DNA of 47,934 bases from a virus, in IMG/VR virus record IMGVR_UViG_3300023215_000876, positions 1 through 47,934 of that record, one strand, 5' to 3'. Positions 6,157 through 14,246 of the stretch are shown here, piece after piece. Under the pieces are notes generated by a model. It saw only the letters and a list, made by a program, of their open reading frames with translations. It was not told the origin of the DNA and did no database searches. Position 1 is the stretch's first letter, and every line of letters begins with the position of its first letter. The translations under genes and the position numbers were made by a program.

Positions 6157-7569
6157 ATGCCCACATCTTCACATCTTGTGAATCGACAAAGCTTAGTTGC
6201 AAACATTTTAGCAGCTTCCATTAGCTTATCCCCATCTGACAAAGTCCAGATAACAATAATAGTTACCGATCTTATTCCAGATGAAGATCAATGTCCCATT
6301 TCTCACAGTTGGTTTGCCGATAAAATTACTGTAATAAGTAGATTAACTTCTATATCAAGCAACGAAATTATAACAATGGTTTCAGAATTCATAGTTGTAG
6401 CATTCTGCAATAATTGTGGGGAGCCTGTTAATGCTCCTTTTGAAATGGCCTATGTAGAAGAACCTATTTGTTTGTCCTGTCGTGAGAGTTACTATATCTA
6501 TAACGAGGATGAAGAAACCTATGTATCAAGGCATGATACTGAACATTACGAAAATAGTGAGACTCAGAGTGTCTACGCATATGATGCAAATCCCCTTAGA
6601 TACTTACCAAACTGCATTTTGTCTACTCGTGAAGAAAAACGCAATCTCAAAGACCAATACCATCCTGTTTTGCTGGGAGTTGAGATAGAGGTAGAACGTA
6701 AACCTAACATAGACCCCGAAAGCACCTCAAAATTGGCAGAGTATGTTAAGACTTGGTGTATTCTGAAGGGTGATGGTACTCTTAGTAACGGTTTCGAGAT
6801 AGTGTCTGCTCCCGCTAGTTTTGAGTGGCATAAGTATGGTTATGGGGCTGGCAAGAAGGGGGCAGTTGGCCCTTGGAAAGAGCTGCTTAACAACCCGCTC
6901 ATTCGTGACAATTTTACATCGTGGAATACTGGTACTTGTGGTGTTCATGTCCATGTCAGTCGGGCGGCAATTACTCCACTTCAAACCGGTAAGATTATGG
7001 TGTTTCTCAACGCTGTCGAGAACTTTGAGGTAATTGCAGCTATTTCTGGGCGCGGTGATACAGAATATGCTCGGCATCAGGCTAATTCCAACATATTTGA
7101 ACCTATTCGTACTGGTAGGACACGGAGTGATCGCTATGTCTGGTTCAATCTTACCAACAAAGCCACGGTAGAGTTTAGAATGTTTCGGGGCAATACCAAA
7201 TATGAAGGGTTCATGCGTTACCTGGAGTTTGTTCAGGCCACAGTAGAGTTCACTAGAGATGCAAGTATCCGCCATCTTCACATCAAGAACTTCTGTAAGT
7301 GGCTCAAAAAGGCTGAAAACCATTCCCGCTTCAACATTCTGTATGCCTTTATGTATAGAAAATGGAGTGCTTACTTTGACACTATTGATGTTCGTAAGTC
7401 TATGTTGAAGAAATCTAAGCCTGCCAGAATTGATGACGGGTATATATTGGTTGTCAAACCCTATAAAGCCAAACCAAAGCCCAGAGTTTCTCGTAGTGCT
7501 AGACACATCATTAGATATTGGCCTGAGCAAGTCAATCTCTACACTGTTCAATCTAAAATCCCCCTGTAG
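6157..7569 (+). CDS. Amidoligase family (Amidoligase_2-like) enzyme with zinc ribbon
   Basis: A 470-residue protein with AGGAG before ATG 6157. CNNC (84-87) and CLSC (105-108) form a probable zinc ribbon. The catalytic domain follows: GVEIEVE (174-180), DGTLSNGFEIVS (206-217), CGVHVHVS (261-268) and a late strand VEFRMFRG (338-345), the pattern of amidoligases of the GCS/glutamine-synthetase fold. The family makes amide bonds between a carboxylate (often glutamate) and an amine using ATP. It is followed by a glutamine amidotransferase and, after the iteron region, an ATP-grasp ligase, a combination that suggests a peptide or amide synthesis pathway. Target unknown. Confidence 0.8.
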   Translation: MPTSSHLVNRQSLVANILAASISLSPSDKVQITIIVTDLIPDEDQCPISHSWFADKITVISRLTSISSNEIITMVSEFIVVAFCNNCGEPVNAPFEMAYVEEPICLSCRESYYIYNEDEETYVSRHDTEHYENSETQSVYAYDANPLRYLPNCILSTREEKRNLKDQYHPVLLGVEIEVERKPNIDPESTSKLAEYVKTWCILKGDGTLSNGFEIVSAPASFEWHKYGYGAGKKGAVGPWKELLNNPLIRDNFTSWNTGTCGVHVHVSRAAITPLQTGKIMVFLNAVENFEVIAAISGRGDTEYARHQANSNIFEPIRTGRTRSDRYVWFNLTNKATVEFRMFRGNTKYEGFMRYLEFVQATVEFTRDASIRHLHIKNFCKWLKKAENHSRFNILYAFMYRKWSAYFDTIDVRKSMLKKSKPARIDDGYILVVKPYKAKPKPRVSRSARHIIRYWPEQVNLYTVQSKIPL

Positions 7570-7590
7570 TAGTTGTGAAGGAGAAATATT

Positions 7591-8679
7591 ATCTGCCTAA
7601 TCATTGTTGATTCAGAGTCAAAAGGCGTGGAAGAAGATTTAATTCATGCTGCATACGAAAACAATCCCGATGGGTTTGGTGTAATGATGCCAGTTGGTAG
7701 GGGAAAGATTCATGTCCATAAGATACTTCCCAAAAAGTGGGAAGACTGTTGGAATACTTATCAGAAGTATGTTGGAAAACCTATTGCACTACACTTCCGT
7801 CTAAATACCCAAGGAGACACTGACAAAGCTAATTGTCATCCCTTCAAGGTGCTAAGTAAAAAGCAGCATGGCAGAGATTGTTGGCTTATGCACAATGGAC
7901 CTTACATCACCTCCCCTTCTATCGATGTAACCAAATCCGACACATGGCACTTTGTGGAATACATTCTAAAGCCTATTCTAGTCCGCAATCCTGATTTGTT
8001 GGAAGATACAGTTCTCCTCAATATCCTTGAAAACCTTGCCATTCAAGACCGTCTAACTATTCTTGATGGAAAGAAAGAGACCTTCCTTAACACTAACTTT
8101 GATGATAAGGATGTGTTTGATGGATTGGCTCTTTCCAACACTTATAGCCTTCACAGAGGTACAGGCCTGGAGTATGATCCTGCAACGGGAGTCAGTTCCT
8201 TTCGCAACAAAAACTCTTACACCTCTTCAAATTATGTATATGGTTTCGAAAGAGCTAATAACTACTATGATCAGTATGATACCTATGCAGATTGTGCGGG
8301 TCCACTCAGTAAAGAAGAAGTACCTGTCATTATGGATGTCTTTGAAAGCATCCTTAAAGCTATGAATGAGGGTTCCTTTAAGAATGATAACCCCGTCAGA
8401 CTAGAGATAGAAAGCTACATTAATCTAGATAATGAAGCTATTGATCTCACTTTTGAAGACATTGATGAGACTGGTCAAGCATTTAAGGATGCCAAAATGT
8501 GGGAAGAAGATAAGAATAATCCTGACTTCGTAATGGGTAGTGTACCTACAAACGATAAATTAGATGTGTCCAAACTTGACGGTCTCGATAAAATAAAGGA
8601 AATGTCAGAATCTGAATTGTATGACTGGGTTACTCAGTCCCCTGAAGAGGCTTGTAATGTTTTAACGGAGATTTTATAA
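7591..8679 (+). CDS. Class II glutamine amidotransferase with non-AUG start
   Basis: Class II (Ntn) amidotransferases use an N-terminal cysteine exposed by Met removal. The frame extends upstream of the first ordinary start (GTG 7627) to a codon ATC (7591) followed directly by Cys: M/I-C-LIIVDSES. AGGAG (7579-7583) is spaced 7 bases from ATC. Family motifs follow: PDGFGVMM, HFRLNTQGD with NCHPF, and MHNGPY. The preceding ATT (7588) could also initiate. The enzyme would release ammonia from glutamine for the neighbouring ligases. The C-terminal half is acidic with no recognised domain. The gene ends in an overlap with the next start. Confidence 0.8.
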   Translation: MCLIIVDSESKGVEEDLIHAAYENNPDGFGVMMPVGRGKIHVHKILPKKWEDCWNTYQKYVGKPIALHFRLNTQGDTDKANCHPFKVLSKKQHGRDCWLMHNGPYITSPSIDVTKSDTWHFVEYILKPILVRNPDLLEDTVLLNILENLAIQDRLTILDGKKETFLNTNFDDKDVFDGLALSNTYSLHRGTGLEYDPATGVSSFRNKNSYTSSNYVYGFERANNYYDQYDTYADCAGPLSKEEVPVIMDVFESILKAMNEGSFKNDNPVRLEIESYINLDNEAIDLTFEDIDETGQAFKDAKMWEEDKNNPDFVMGSVPTNDKLDVSKLDGLDKIKEMSESELYDWVTQSPEEACNVLTEIL

Positions 8680-9029
8680 TGGCTTCAATCGAAGAACAAA
8701 CTGACTTCCTCTTACAATTAGACCTTTTCTTGAAGAGCATTGATGACTTCAAAACCCTTCCAGAAATAATTGCAAAAATAAGAATTAAAACCCATATTGC
8801 TAAAATTAATGGTAACCAAGACTATGAAGATGAGGTACTGTTTGCTACTGTACCAAATAAAGATTTTCCAAGCCCTTGGACCAAAATGCATAATATAAAA
8901 GAAGAAACTTGGTCAGTTGTTAGTAATACCAGCGAAGGCGCTTTGGATGTCGGATCAGGCTTTTCAAAGTTTGTAGCTGCCTTTCTTTGTTCCCGAGCAA
9001 ATCACCAAAATTGGAGAATCTCTAAATGA
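8679..9029 (+). CDS. Hypothetical protein, 116 aa
   Basis: Starts in a TAATG junction with the amidotransferase and ends with a 4-base overlap to the next gene, so the three are probably co-translated. Mostly helical N-terminus; no recognisable motif. Placement suggests an accessory role in the amidoligase pathway (inference). Confidence 0.6.
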   Translation: MASIEEQTDFLLQLDLFLKSIDDFKTLPEIIAKIRIKTHIAKINGNQDYEDEVLFATVPNKDFPSPWTKMHNIKEETWSVVSNTSEGALDVGSGFSKFVAAFLCSRANHQNWRISK

Positions 9030-9556
9030 AATTAGTTGTCACTAATGATCTTAACTACTTTGAAATCAATGCAGACGGTTTTATGATAGCTCTTGATGTA
9101 CAGCGTCCCCTTATGTTAGAAGATGTAACCTTTCGATACAATTTTAGCACTATCTTAAGCAATCCTCTTATCATTGAAGGGATACCTTCTTCACAGTTCA
9201 CAGCCCTTTCTGCCCTGACATGTTGGGATAGTATGATGGGAGAGTCAATCAATGGTAATATGGAAACATTCCATGCTGCAGGTTGGCGCAAGTTAAAATG
9301 CCATACTTTCGCAACTACATGGATTTGGATTGCTGATCCTGTCTCTGAATATGATGGAAGGGAAATACATAGGGATGATGGAAACACTTCATTTTCTGTT
9401 AAGCCCCAAAATCACACTGTTTTGAGTGCAGATGCTCTTATGTTAAGTGGCGCTAATAATGGCACCACTCTTTTACATAATAATATTGGACTACAATTTG
9501 TGAAAAACCCTGTAGTAGCCAATGGTTGTGCCTATCAAGACCTCTTAACTACCTAA
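9026..9556 (+). CDS. Hypothetical protein, 176 aa
   Basis: ATGA overlap with the previous stop. Alternating hydrophobic pattern suggests a beta-rich protein. An HRDDG string (about residue 119) followed later by a His could be metal ligands of a cupin-like or 2OG-oxygenase-like fold, but the spacing is not convincing. Last gene before the iteron-bearing non-coding region. Confidence 0.6.
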   Translation: MKLVVTNDLNYFEINADGFMIALDVQRPLMLEDVTFRYNFSTILSNPLIIEGIPSSQFTALSALTCWDSMMGESINGNMETFHAAGWRKLKCHTFATTWIWIADPVSEYDGREIHRDDGNTSFSVKPQNHTVLSADALMLSGANNGTTLLHNNIGLQFVKNPVVANGCAYQDLLTT

Positions 9557-9561
9557 AGCAT

Positions 9562-9751
9562 TTCCGAATGAACCCCGAATAAACCCCGAATGACCCGAAT
9601 CAACGAAATATGACCCTCCTACCCCTCCTTTAATTAATATAATAAACTACATAATAATAATGTAATATATATATATTTATATAGAGGGGGTTGGGAGGGG
9701 CCAAAGTCGCTCATTCGGCCCATTCGGGGTTCATTCGGGGGTTATTCGGAA
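9562..9751. repeat. Symmetric iteron array, candidate replication origin
   Basis: Four CCCCGAAT-type units on the left (9562-9569, 9573-9580, 9584-9591, 9594-9600) and four inverted ATTCGGGG-type units on the right (9713-9718, 9722-9729, 9733-9740, 9744-9751) are spaced about 11 bases apart, one helical turn. All four pairs are symmetric about the same point, 9656.5. Inside come opposed pyrimidine/purine tracts (9613-9628, 9685-9700) and about 55 bases of almost pure A/T (9629-9683). Iterons on one helix face flanking an AT-rich core are the hallmark of an initiator-bound origin. A giant regulatory hairpin is the alternative. Confidence 0.7.
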
Positions 9752-9773
9752 ATCCCCCTACTAGGAGAAGTAA

Positions 9774-10625
9774 ATGAGAAAACGATTGTGGTGCGCCCGC
9801 CCTTCGGTTACAGCAGATAACCTTGCCAGAACGATGGGATTACTGAAACTGTCTCGGACTATATGTTCATTCCATCCGAGACGAGAGGATAAAATATTGA
9901 ATTGGGGTTCTTCTAGTGTTCCCAGAACTACAATTGGAGCTTTTATAACTCATCCCTTAACCTGGATAAATAAGCCTGGAAATGTCTACAATGCTGTAAA
10001 CAAGATAGAAACCTTTCGGATACTGAAAGAAGCAGAAATCCGCACCCCCGCCTGGACTACTGATGAGAATGAGGCTTTAGTTTGGTTACTGGATGAGGAA
10101 AGGTCAGTAGTCTGTAGATCCATTGTCAATGGTCACAGAGCAGAGGGTCTAGACATTATTAATCCAGGTGACTATGACGAAGGAGAAGGCCTTCCATACC
10201 TACCACCCTGCCCCCTTTACACCAAGTATATCAAGAAAGAGCATGAGTATCGCTTACACGTTATGCGTGTGCCCTCTAATTACAGTATATATTGGATGGA
10301 TGAAGACCTTTATACAGTCATATATACCCAAAAGAAGCTCCGCCGCCGCGCCACCCCTGACAGTGAGGTAAATTGGCAGGTCAGAAACCATGCCAATGGG
10401 TTCATCTATGCTATGGTTGATCCTCTCTTAATGAGTCGGGATAATGGTGCCCCTAAGATGGCCTGTGATGCAGTCAAAGCCCTCGGACTTGACTTTGGTG
10501 CGGTGGATATGGTACAAACACACTCAGGTAAATTCTTTGTACTGGAAATTAATAGTGCCCCAATGTTGGTGAACCGCTCCCTTGACATTTACGTTGACAA
10601 TTTTAGGAGATTCTATGCCCTTTAA
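9774..10625 (+). CDS. ATP-grasp ligase (RimK-like)
   Basis: A 283-residue protein, AGGAG before ATG 9774. ATP-grasp signatures in order: NAVNKIETFRILKEAEI (about 80-96, the first lid), VVCRSIVNGHRAEGLDI (about 112-128), LYTKYIKKEHEYRLHVM (about 146-162) and the Mg-binding end GKFFVLEINSAPML (about 253-266). Such enzymes form amide bonds through an acylphosphate. It follows the amidoligase and amidotransferase genes across the iteron region and overlaps the next gene by 11 bases. It probably adds an amino acid to the product or target of the amidoligase system; substrate unknown. Confidence 0.8.
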   Translation: MRKRLWCARPSVTADNLARTMGLLKLSRTICSFHPRREDKILNWGSSSVPRTTIGAFITHPLTWINKPGNVYNAVNKIETFRILKEAEIRTPAWTTDENEALVWLLDEERSVVCRSIVNGHRAEGLDIINPGDYDEGEGLPYLPPCPLYTKYIKKEHEYRLHVMRVPSNYSIYWMDEDLYTVIYTQKKLRRRATPDSEVNWQVRNHANGFIYAMVDPLLMSRDNGAPKMACDAVKALGLDFGAVDMVQTHSGKFFVLEINSAPMLVNRSLDIYVDNFRRFYAL

Positions 10626-10956
10626 TCCCAATACATATCGGCTAAACCTATCTTCACACTACAAAGACGCTCTTGACCGAGCCATAGACAACGATGCTGG
10701 GGTGTTTATTCCGTGTGGGTCCAAGGAAGATGCCATGTATTTACGCATGAACTTGGGTAAATATCGGAAGGCACATGAAATTCAACATTTGACGGCAAAG
10801 ATGTCTGCTGACATCACCTATAAATATGCCTATATCTCTATGGATTGCATTCTCCGAGAGTCAATCTGGGGAATTAAATGTCATGTGGTGACAGGAACCG
10901 ATCCCCATAAAAAACTTACATTAATTGATCCACAAACAGGAAAGAGCCTTGATTGA
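10615..10956 (+). CDS. Hypothetical protein, 113 aa
   Basis: Start chosen at ATG 10615 because GGAGA lies 5 bases upstream; an earlier in-frame ATG at 10582 has no such site. Overlaps the ATP-grasp gene by 11 bases. Contains FIPCGSKEDAMYLRMNL, alpha/beta, no recognised family. Confidence 0.6.
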   Translation: MPFNPNTYRLNLSSHYKDALDRAIDNDAGVFIPCGSKEDAMYLRMNLGKYRKAHEIQHLTAKMSADITYKYAYISMDCILRESIWGIKCHVVTGTDPHKKLTLIDPQTGKSLD

Positions 10957-11485
10957 CTTAAAAAAGAGTAACATTCTTACTAACGCCAAGGTTGCACAAC
11001 TCAAACTTTTACCGTCTACTACCATACAAGCCCCTGATCAAATTTCAACAAGGCGTTTAATGAAGTTGGCTACAGAATTTGGAGCTGCCTATTATTGGTC
11101 TAGACGCCCTTACCAAGCTGTAGAGGAAGTGCGAAGTCACAATTATAATCTTGGAAACTATAGTAAAGGTAAGAATTTTTGGTCCTTTCGTATTGGTCGC
11201 CGGATTGTATTAGTGGATACACAGCAAGTCAAACTTCCAAAATCAAAGGTGAGTTTAAGAGGTCCAGCCTATCCAAATGAAGGTCCACCCGCTCACTTTA
11301 ATGGTGAAGCCATAGGACATAGAGATAGTTCCTCTATAAGGGAACGTCCTTTTAATGTCAGGCGATTGAGTGATGGAGAAATAGTGTATGAGGATGATGG
11401 TGTAGAGTTTACATCAGACTTTCTCTCTGCTATTACTAGAGGCCATACAACAGATTATCCACACCGTGGAGAAGAAGAAGAGTGA
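10949..11485 (+). CDS. Hypothetical protein, about 178 aa, TTG start
   Basis: No ATG is available near the 5' end. TTG 10949 has AGGAAA 6 bases upstream and overlaps the previous stop by 8 bases; TTG 10925 is an alternative. Basic N-terminus, acidic C-terminal EEEE. No family recognised. Confidence 0.5.
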   Translation: MIDLKKSNILTNAKVAQLKLLPSTTIQAPDQISTRRLMKLATEFGAAYYWSRRPYQAVEEVRSHNYNLGNYSKGKNFWSFRIGRRIVLVDTQQVKLPKSKVSLRGPAYPNEGPPAHFNGEAIGHRDSSSIRERPFNVRRLSDGEIVYEDDGVEFTSDFLSAITRGHTTDYPHRGEEEE

Positions 11486-11691
11486 AGTATCTAAATTATG
11501 TCGTCTTTACATTTGCCCTTCTATTTATTCCCATCATGTGTACCACCAACCTAATAGTATCTGAAAGAGAGACCCCAAATGAGCAGAGGTTTGTTAGTAA
11601 CACACCGCAGAATTACCAAGGATTGGAGTCAGTCTCCTATAGAGAGGTATCACAACCCGAATGGAGGGCCTCGATACATTGGAGTATCTAA
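11482..11691 (+). CDS. Possible exported small protein, 69 aa, GTG start
   Basis: GTG 11482 overlaps the preceding stop. The first 22 residues are a hydrophobic signal-like segment ending in Cys (IPIMC), not a good lipobox. It overlaps the next gene by 113 bases, so only the first part may matter. Starts with GTGAAGTATCTA, as does the lipoprotein gene at 20262. Confidence 0.4.
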   Translation: MKYLNYVVFTFALLFIPIMCTTNLIVSERETPNEQRFVSNTPQNYQGLESVSYREVSQPEWRASIHWSI

Positions 11692-11824
11692 GGAGACAGT
11701 TACTAGAGTTCTAGAAGGTATAACCCGTAGGGATGTAAAGGCCCATCTAAAATGGCTTAAAACTCGGTGGAAGGGTATTAAGTGTCCCACTCCCACCCAA
11801 ATAGAGACTATGAGATATGAATGA
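11579..11824 (+). CDS. Basic hypothetical protein, 81 aa
   Basis: A GAGAGA ribosome-binding site precedes ATG 11579. The protein is basic with a helical C-terminal half (VTRVLEGI, DVKAHLKWLKTRW). DNA binding is possible. Its end overlaps the next start. Confidence 0.5.
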   Translation: MSRGLLVTHRRITKDWSQSPIERYHNPNGGPRYIGVSKETVTRVLEGITRRDVKAHLKWLKTRWKGIKCPTPTQIETMRYE

Positions 11825-12051
11825 TGGATGACCTCAAAGAGCTATTGGAACAAATCGCCCATACTGATTTGAGGACAGGCGGGCTACCGGCCCATACATT
11901 TGATACATCTAAGGAAGCCGCCGAAGCCCTAACGTCTAAGGACGCGGAGATAGCCGCCCTTAAGAAAGAGCTTATGGTAGCTGATAAGTATCGGTTAGGT
12001 TCTGATGAATGGGACAAGAAGTGGCGGGATCAAGAGGCAAATGGTAACTAA
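11821..12051 (+). CDS. Small coiled-coil-like protein, 76 aa
   Basis: ATGATG start overlapping the previous stop. Heptad-like helix around residues 30-52 (EAAEALTSKDAEIAALKKEL). Typical of small phage early proteins; function unknown. Confidence 0.55.
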   Translation: MMDDLKELLEQIAHTDLRTGGLPAHTFDTSKEAAEALTSKDAEIAALKKELMVADKYRLGSDEWDKKWRDQEANGN

Positions 12052-12304
12052 GAAATTCACCCTTGACGACAAGTCCTTAGAGGCGTATAATAGTGAGAAG
12101 AAGTTCATGGAGGGCCTCAACGACCTCATTGAAACACACAAGGAGACACTGGACAAATCTCGGATGGCAGTAACCCTGTTAGACGTTGCACACGATATAC
12201 TGCTTACCGAGAAGGGTCCTTATCAATCCCTTATCATAGCAACAGGCATCCTCCACGGTTTCAGCCAGCGAGGATTGTTCTTTGACCCGGAGAAACTACA
12301 CTGA
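12041..12304 (+). CDS. Hypothetical helical protein, 87 aa
   Basis: Start at ATG 12041 has AGAGG about 6 bases upstream, overlapping the previous gene by 11 bases. Its stop overlaps the next start (TGATG). All-helical, charged; no family recognised. Confidence 0.55.
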   Translation: MVTKKFTLDDKSLEAYNSEKKFMEGLNDLIETHKETLDKSRMAVTLLDVAHDILLTEKGPYQSLIIATGILHGFSQRGLFFDPEKLH

Positions 12305-12462
12305 TGAACTATATGCAGACTGTAAATCATCCCAACTACCAACAAGCCAATCTACAGGTACGCAGCGCCGTCCGGCTGTTACAGGCCCTTGGCATGACAC
12401 AAGACGAGGCCCGCCAACTTGTACGTGATTGGACCTCAGGAGCAGGAGACGGAGCAGCATGA
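12304..12462 (+). CDS. Small hypothetical protein, 52 aa
   Basis: Runs from ATG 12304 (TGATG junction) to TGA 12462 (overlap with ATG 12459). The segment VRLLQALGMTQDEARQLVRDW resembles a small helix-turn-helix, too short to assign. Confidence 0.5.
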   Translation: MNYMQTVNHPNYQQANLQVRSAVRLLQALGMTQDEARQLVRDWTSGAGDGAA

Positions 12463-12707
12463 CAAAGAAAGCAGATAAACTGAACCCCGCCGATTTGGTG
12501 GAGGTAACAGGACTGTTCGACCGTGATCTGGAGGAGTTGGCAGATGATAAGCCAGCCCTGGAGAAGATCATAACGCACCTACGGAAGCAGCGTGAGAATG
12601 TAGCTGCTGCTGAACAAGCGGGTAAAAGAATCACAAAGAAGGTAGCGACTGGTAAGGCCAGCAAGCCCTTCTCACTTGATAGCCCACTCTCTTTATTAGG
12701 ACAATAA
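12459..12707 (+). CDS. Hypothetical protein, 82 aa
   Basis: ATG 12459 overlaps the previous stop. Helical and charged, with a lysine-rich C-terminal part. No family recognised. Confidence 0.55.
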   Translation: MTKKADKLNPADLVEVTGLFDRDLEELADDKPALEKIITHLRKQRENVAAAEQAGKRITKKVATGKASKPFSLDSPLSLLGQ

Positions 12708-12708
12708 T

Positions 12709-12987
12709 ATGATTACTACTGGATTTATCACCGTTGCCACTGTTGCGTGGCTCTTACAAGTCTTACTCTTTCCCTTGAATCCTATGGACAATGGCATGGT
12801 TGCAACTGTTGCGCAACGCTTTGATACAAAGAAAGAGTGTCTTCAGGCAGCTCCCTCTATAATTCCTCAGATAATTAATGACTATATGAAGTCTAAATTT
12901 GAGCGGCCTAAAGAAGTCAAATTTATCTGTGTCTTGGAAAATGCTATGCTCCCCGGCACGGAAGAAACGCGCCCGGACCCCATATGA
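12709..12987 (+). CDS. Small exported or membrane-anchored protein, 92 aa
   Basis: The first 23 residues form a hydrophobic segment suited to a signal anchor. The rest is soluble and contains a pair of cysteines (CLQ at about 43, ICV at about 74), which could form a disulfide in the periplasm. Starts one base after the preceding stop. Confidence 0.55.
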   Translation: MITTGFITVATVAWLLQVLLFPLNPMDNGMVATVAQRFDTKKECLQAAPSIIPQIINDYMKSKFERPKEVKFICVLENAMLPGTEETRPDPI

Positions 12988-13034
12988 TTAGTTTTTGGGA
13001 CTGGTTCTTCTGGCCCTTGCATTGGCTGTTCTGA
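12984..13034 (+). other. Possible 16-codon hydrophobic leader peptide
   Basis: A tiny frame rich in Trp and Phe (five W, five F in 16 codons) links two genes: ATGA at its start and TGATG at its end, where the hydroxylase-like gene begins. It might be a coupling peptide; expression is unproven. Confidence 0.25.
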
Positions 13035-13591
13035 TGGATAATTTTTACCGGATACCGGAGTTAAAGTTTGACATTGACAAACTTCAAGAGGCTACTAATC
13101 AAGTGATAAGTAGGGTTCCATTTGAGGGGGATGATCCTAGTATTATGTTGACACACATACCAGGAGACCTTAAGTCCACAACAGGAGACAACTTGGTTGG
13201 CCAGTACTGGACTAATCCTGACCACGACGAGAACGAGATTTCTGTAGAGAAGGAAATTCAAGAGGAACTGTACACAGAAATCAGACCTGAGTTTGAGGAT
13301 ACATACTTCAAGTATGTCTATAATAAATGTTCAGAGAAGTTCCGACTAGGTAGGGTGCGCTTACTGTTACGAACTTACTGCACCATGCAGGACTGGCACC
13401 GAGACCCTGAGCCGCGCCTCAATATTCCTATAACAACTAATCCTGGAGCGCTGATGATCATTGACACAGAAGCAAGACACTTACCGGCTGATGGCTATGC
13501 TTGGCTTACTAACACGGTAAATTATCATACTGCCATCAATGGTGGACGTAAAGATAGAATACATCTTATTGCTACAGTGTTCGATAAGTAG
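13034..13591 (+). CDS. 2OG-Fe(II) oxygenase-like (Asp/Asn hydroxylase-type) protein
   Basis: A 185-residue protein. Its C-terminal half has the pattern expected of a 2-oxoglutarate iron oxygenase of the aspartyl/asparaginyl hydroxylase type: WHRD (His122, Asp124), RLNIPI, GYAWLTNT, NYHTAINGG (His165) and Arg175 for 2OG. Start set at ATG 13034; a TTG start at 12995 would add a hydrophobic extension. Such enzymes hydroxylate proteins, small molecules or bases. It lies on the same strand as the amidoligase genes and may modify the same product (inference). Confidence 0.6.
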   Translation: MDNFYRIPELKFDIDKLQEATNQVISRVPFEGDDPSIMLTHIPGDLKSTTGDNLVGQYWTNPDHDENEISVEKEIQEELYTEIRPEFEDTYFKYVYNKCSEKFRLGRVRLLLRTYCTMQDWHRDPEPRLNIPITTNPGALMIIDTEARHLPADGYAWLTNTVNYHTAINGGRKDRIHLIATVFDK

Positions 13592-13595
13592 ATGG

Positions 13596-13721
13596 ATGAG
13601 AATATTTATCGTTATGATCCTGCTATTCTGGGTAGGATTAACCGCATATACAAACCTCATTCTACCTTTGCACCCCCAGGTTGGAAGCCTACGATCCTTA
13701 TTAGGATTAAATGAACGTTAA
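13596..13721 (+). CDS. Small single-span membrane protein, 41 aa
   Basis: ATG 13596, 2 bases after the preceding stop. One hydrophobic segment (about residues 3-22), then a short soluble tail. No specific function recognised. Confidence 0.45.
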   Translation: MRIFIVMILLFWVGLTAYTNLILPLHPQVGSLRSLLGLNER

Positions 13722-13765
13722 AAAGCTAATTGAAACATCCCCTAACTTTTAAGATAGGAATGTAA

Positions 13766-14011
13766 ATGATCTATAACACTCACACCAACAGTTTTAGTGA
13801 TACATTGGAAGAAGAAGCGCCTATACCTACTTTGGGAGAAGAAATGTCGGAGGAAGACCAAGCATCTAGAATAGCAAAAATAGCGGACGAAATAGAGTGG
13901 GCCTTTACTTGGACAGAAACTGAGATAGGTAGTAATTATTGGATGGACGTAGTTCAAAACTTGATGGAAGTGTCTACAGTTATTAGGAATAGTGAAGGGA
14001 GAAGGGGGTAA
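13766..14011 (+). CDS. Acidic hypothetical protein, 81 aa, tandem paralogue A
   Basis: Begins MIYNTHTNSFS, nearly the same as MIYNSETNSFS of the next gene. Both then share a helix containing RIA and a W-x-S-x-YW-D motif. Clearly a tandem duplication. Acidic overall; function unknown. Confidence 0.6.
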   Translation: MIYNTHTNSFSDTLEEEAPIPTLGEEMSEEDQASRIAKIADEIEWAFTWTETEIGSNYWMDVVQNLMEVSTVIRNSEGRRG

Positions 14012-14012
14012 G

Positions 14013-14246
14013 ATGATCTACAATTCAGAAACCAACAGCTTTTCAGAGCAAGGCCCTTCGACAACTAGAACCGGAAGGGCTGCTCCTAGTGGACAGCGCT
14101 TTAGAATAGCTGCTGACGCTATCAATGTTTTTCATTGGAACAGTACAGATCAGGGCTCTAGATATTGGGGAGATATCTATGAAGAATTAATGGTAATGCA
14201 TAATGACCTTCTTCGTAATGAAGGCAGTAGTGATGGGCCAGATTAA
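14013..14246 (+). CDS. Hypothetical protein, 77 aa, tandem paralogue B
   Basis: Start at ATG 14013 after GAAGGGGG, one base past the stop of paralogue A; this start aligns the two proteins exactly. Ends in TAATG with the nuclease gene, so it is probably co-translated with it. Confidence 0.6.
   Translation: MIYNSETNSFSEQGPSTTRTGRAAPSGQRFRIAADAINVFHWNSTDQGSRYWGDIYEELMVMHNDLLRNEGSSDGPD

Noticed and set aside
6727-7551. A 274-codon leftward frame opposite the second amidoligase
   Set aside because: The amidoligase motifs on the other strand are unmistakable; the antisense frame has no recognisable features.
7627-8679. Glutamine amidotransferase starting at GTG 7627
   Set aside because: It would delete the catalytic N-terminal cysteine and leaves the AGGAG at 7579 unused.
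13711-13752. A 13-codon frame starting MNVKKLIE
   Set aside because: Has a ribosome-binding site but is too short; it may be the start of a truncated gene.
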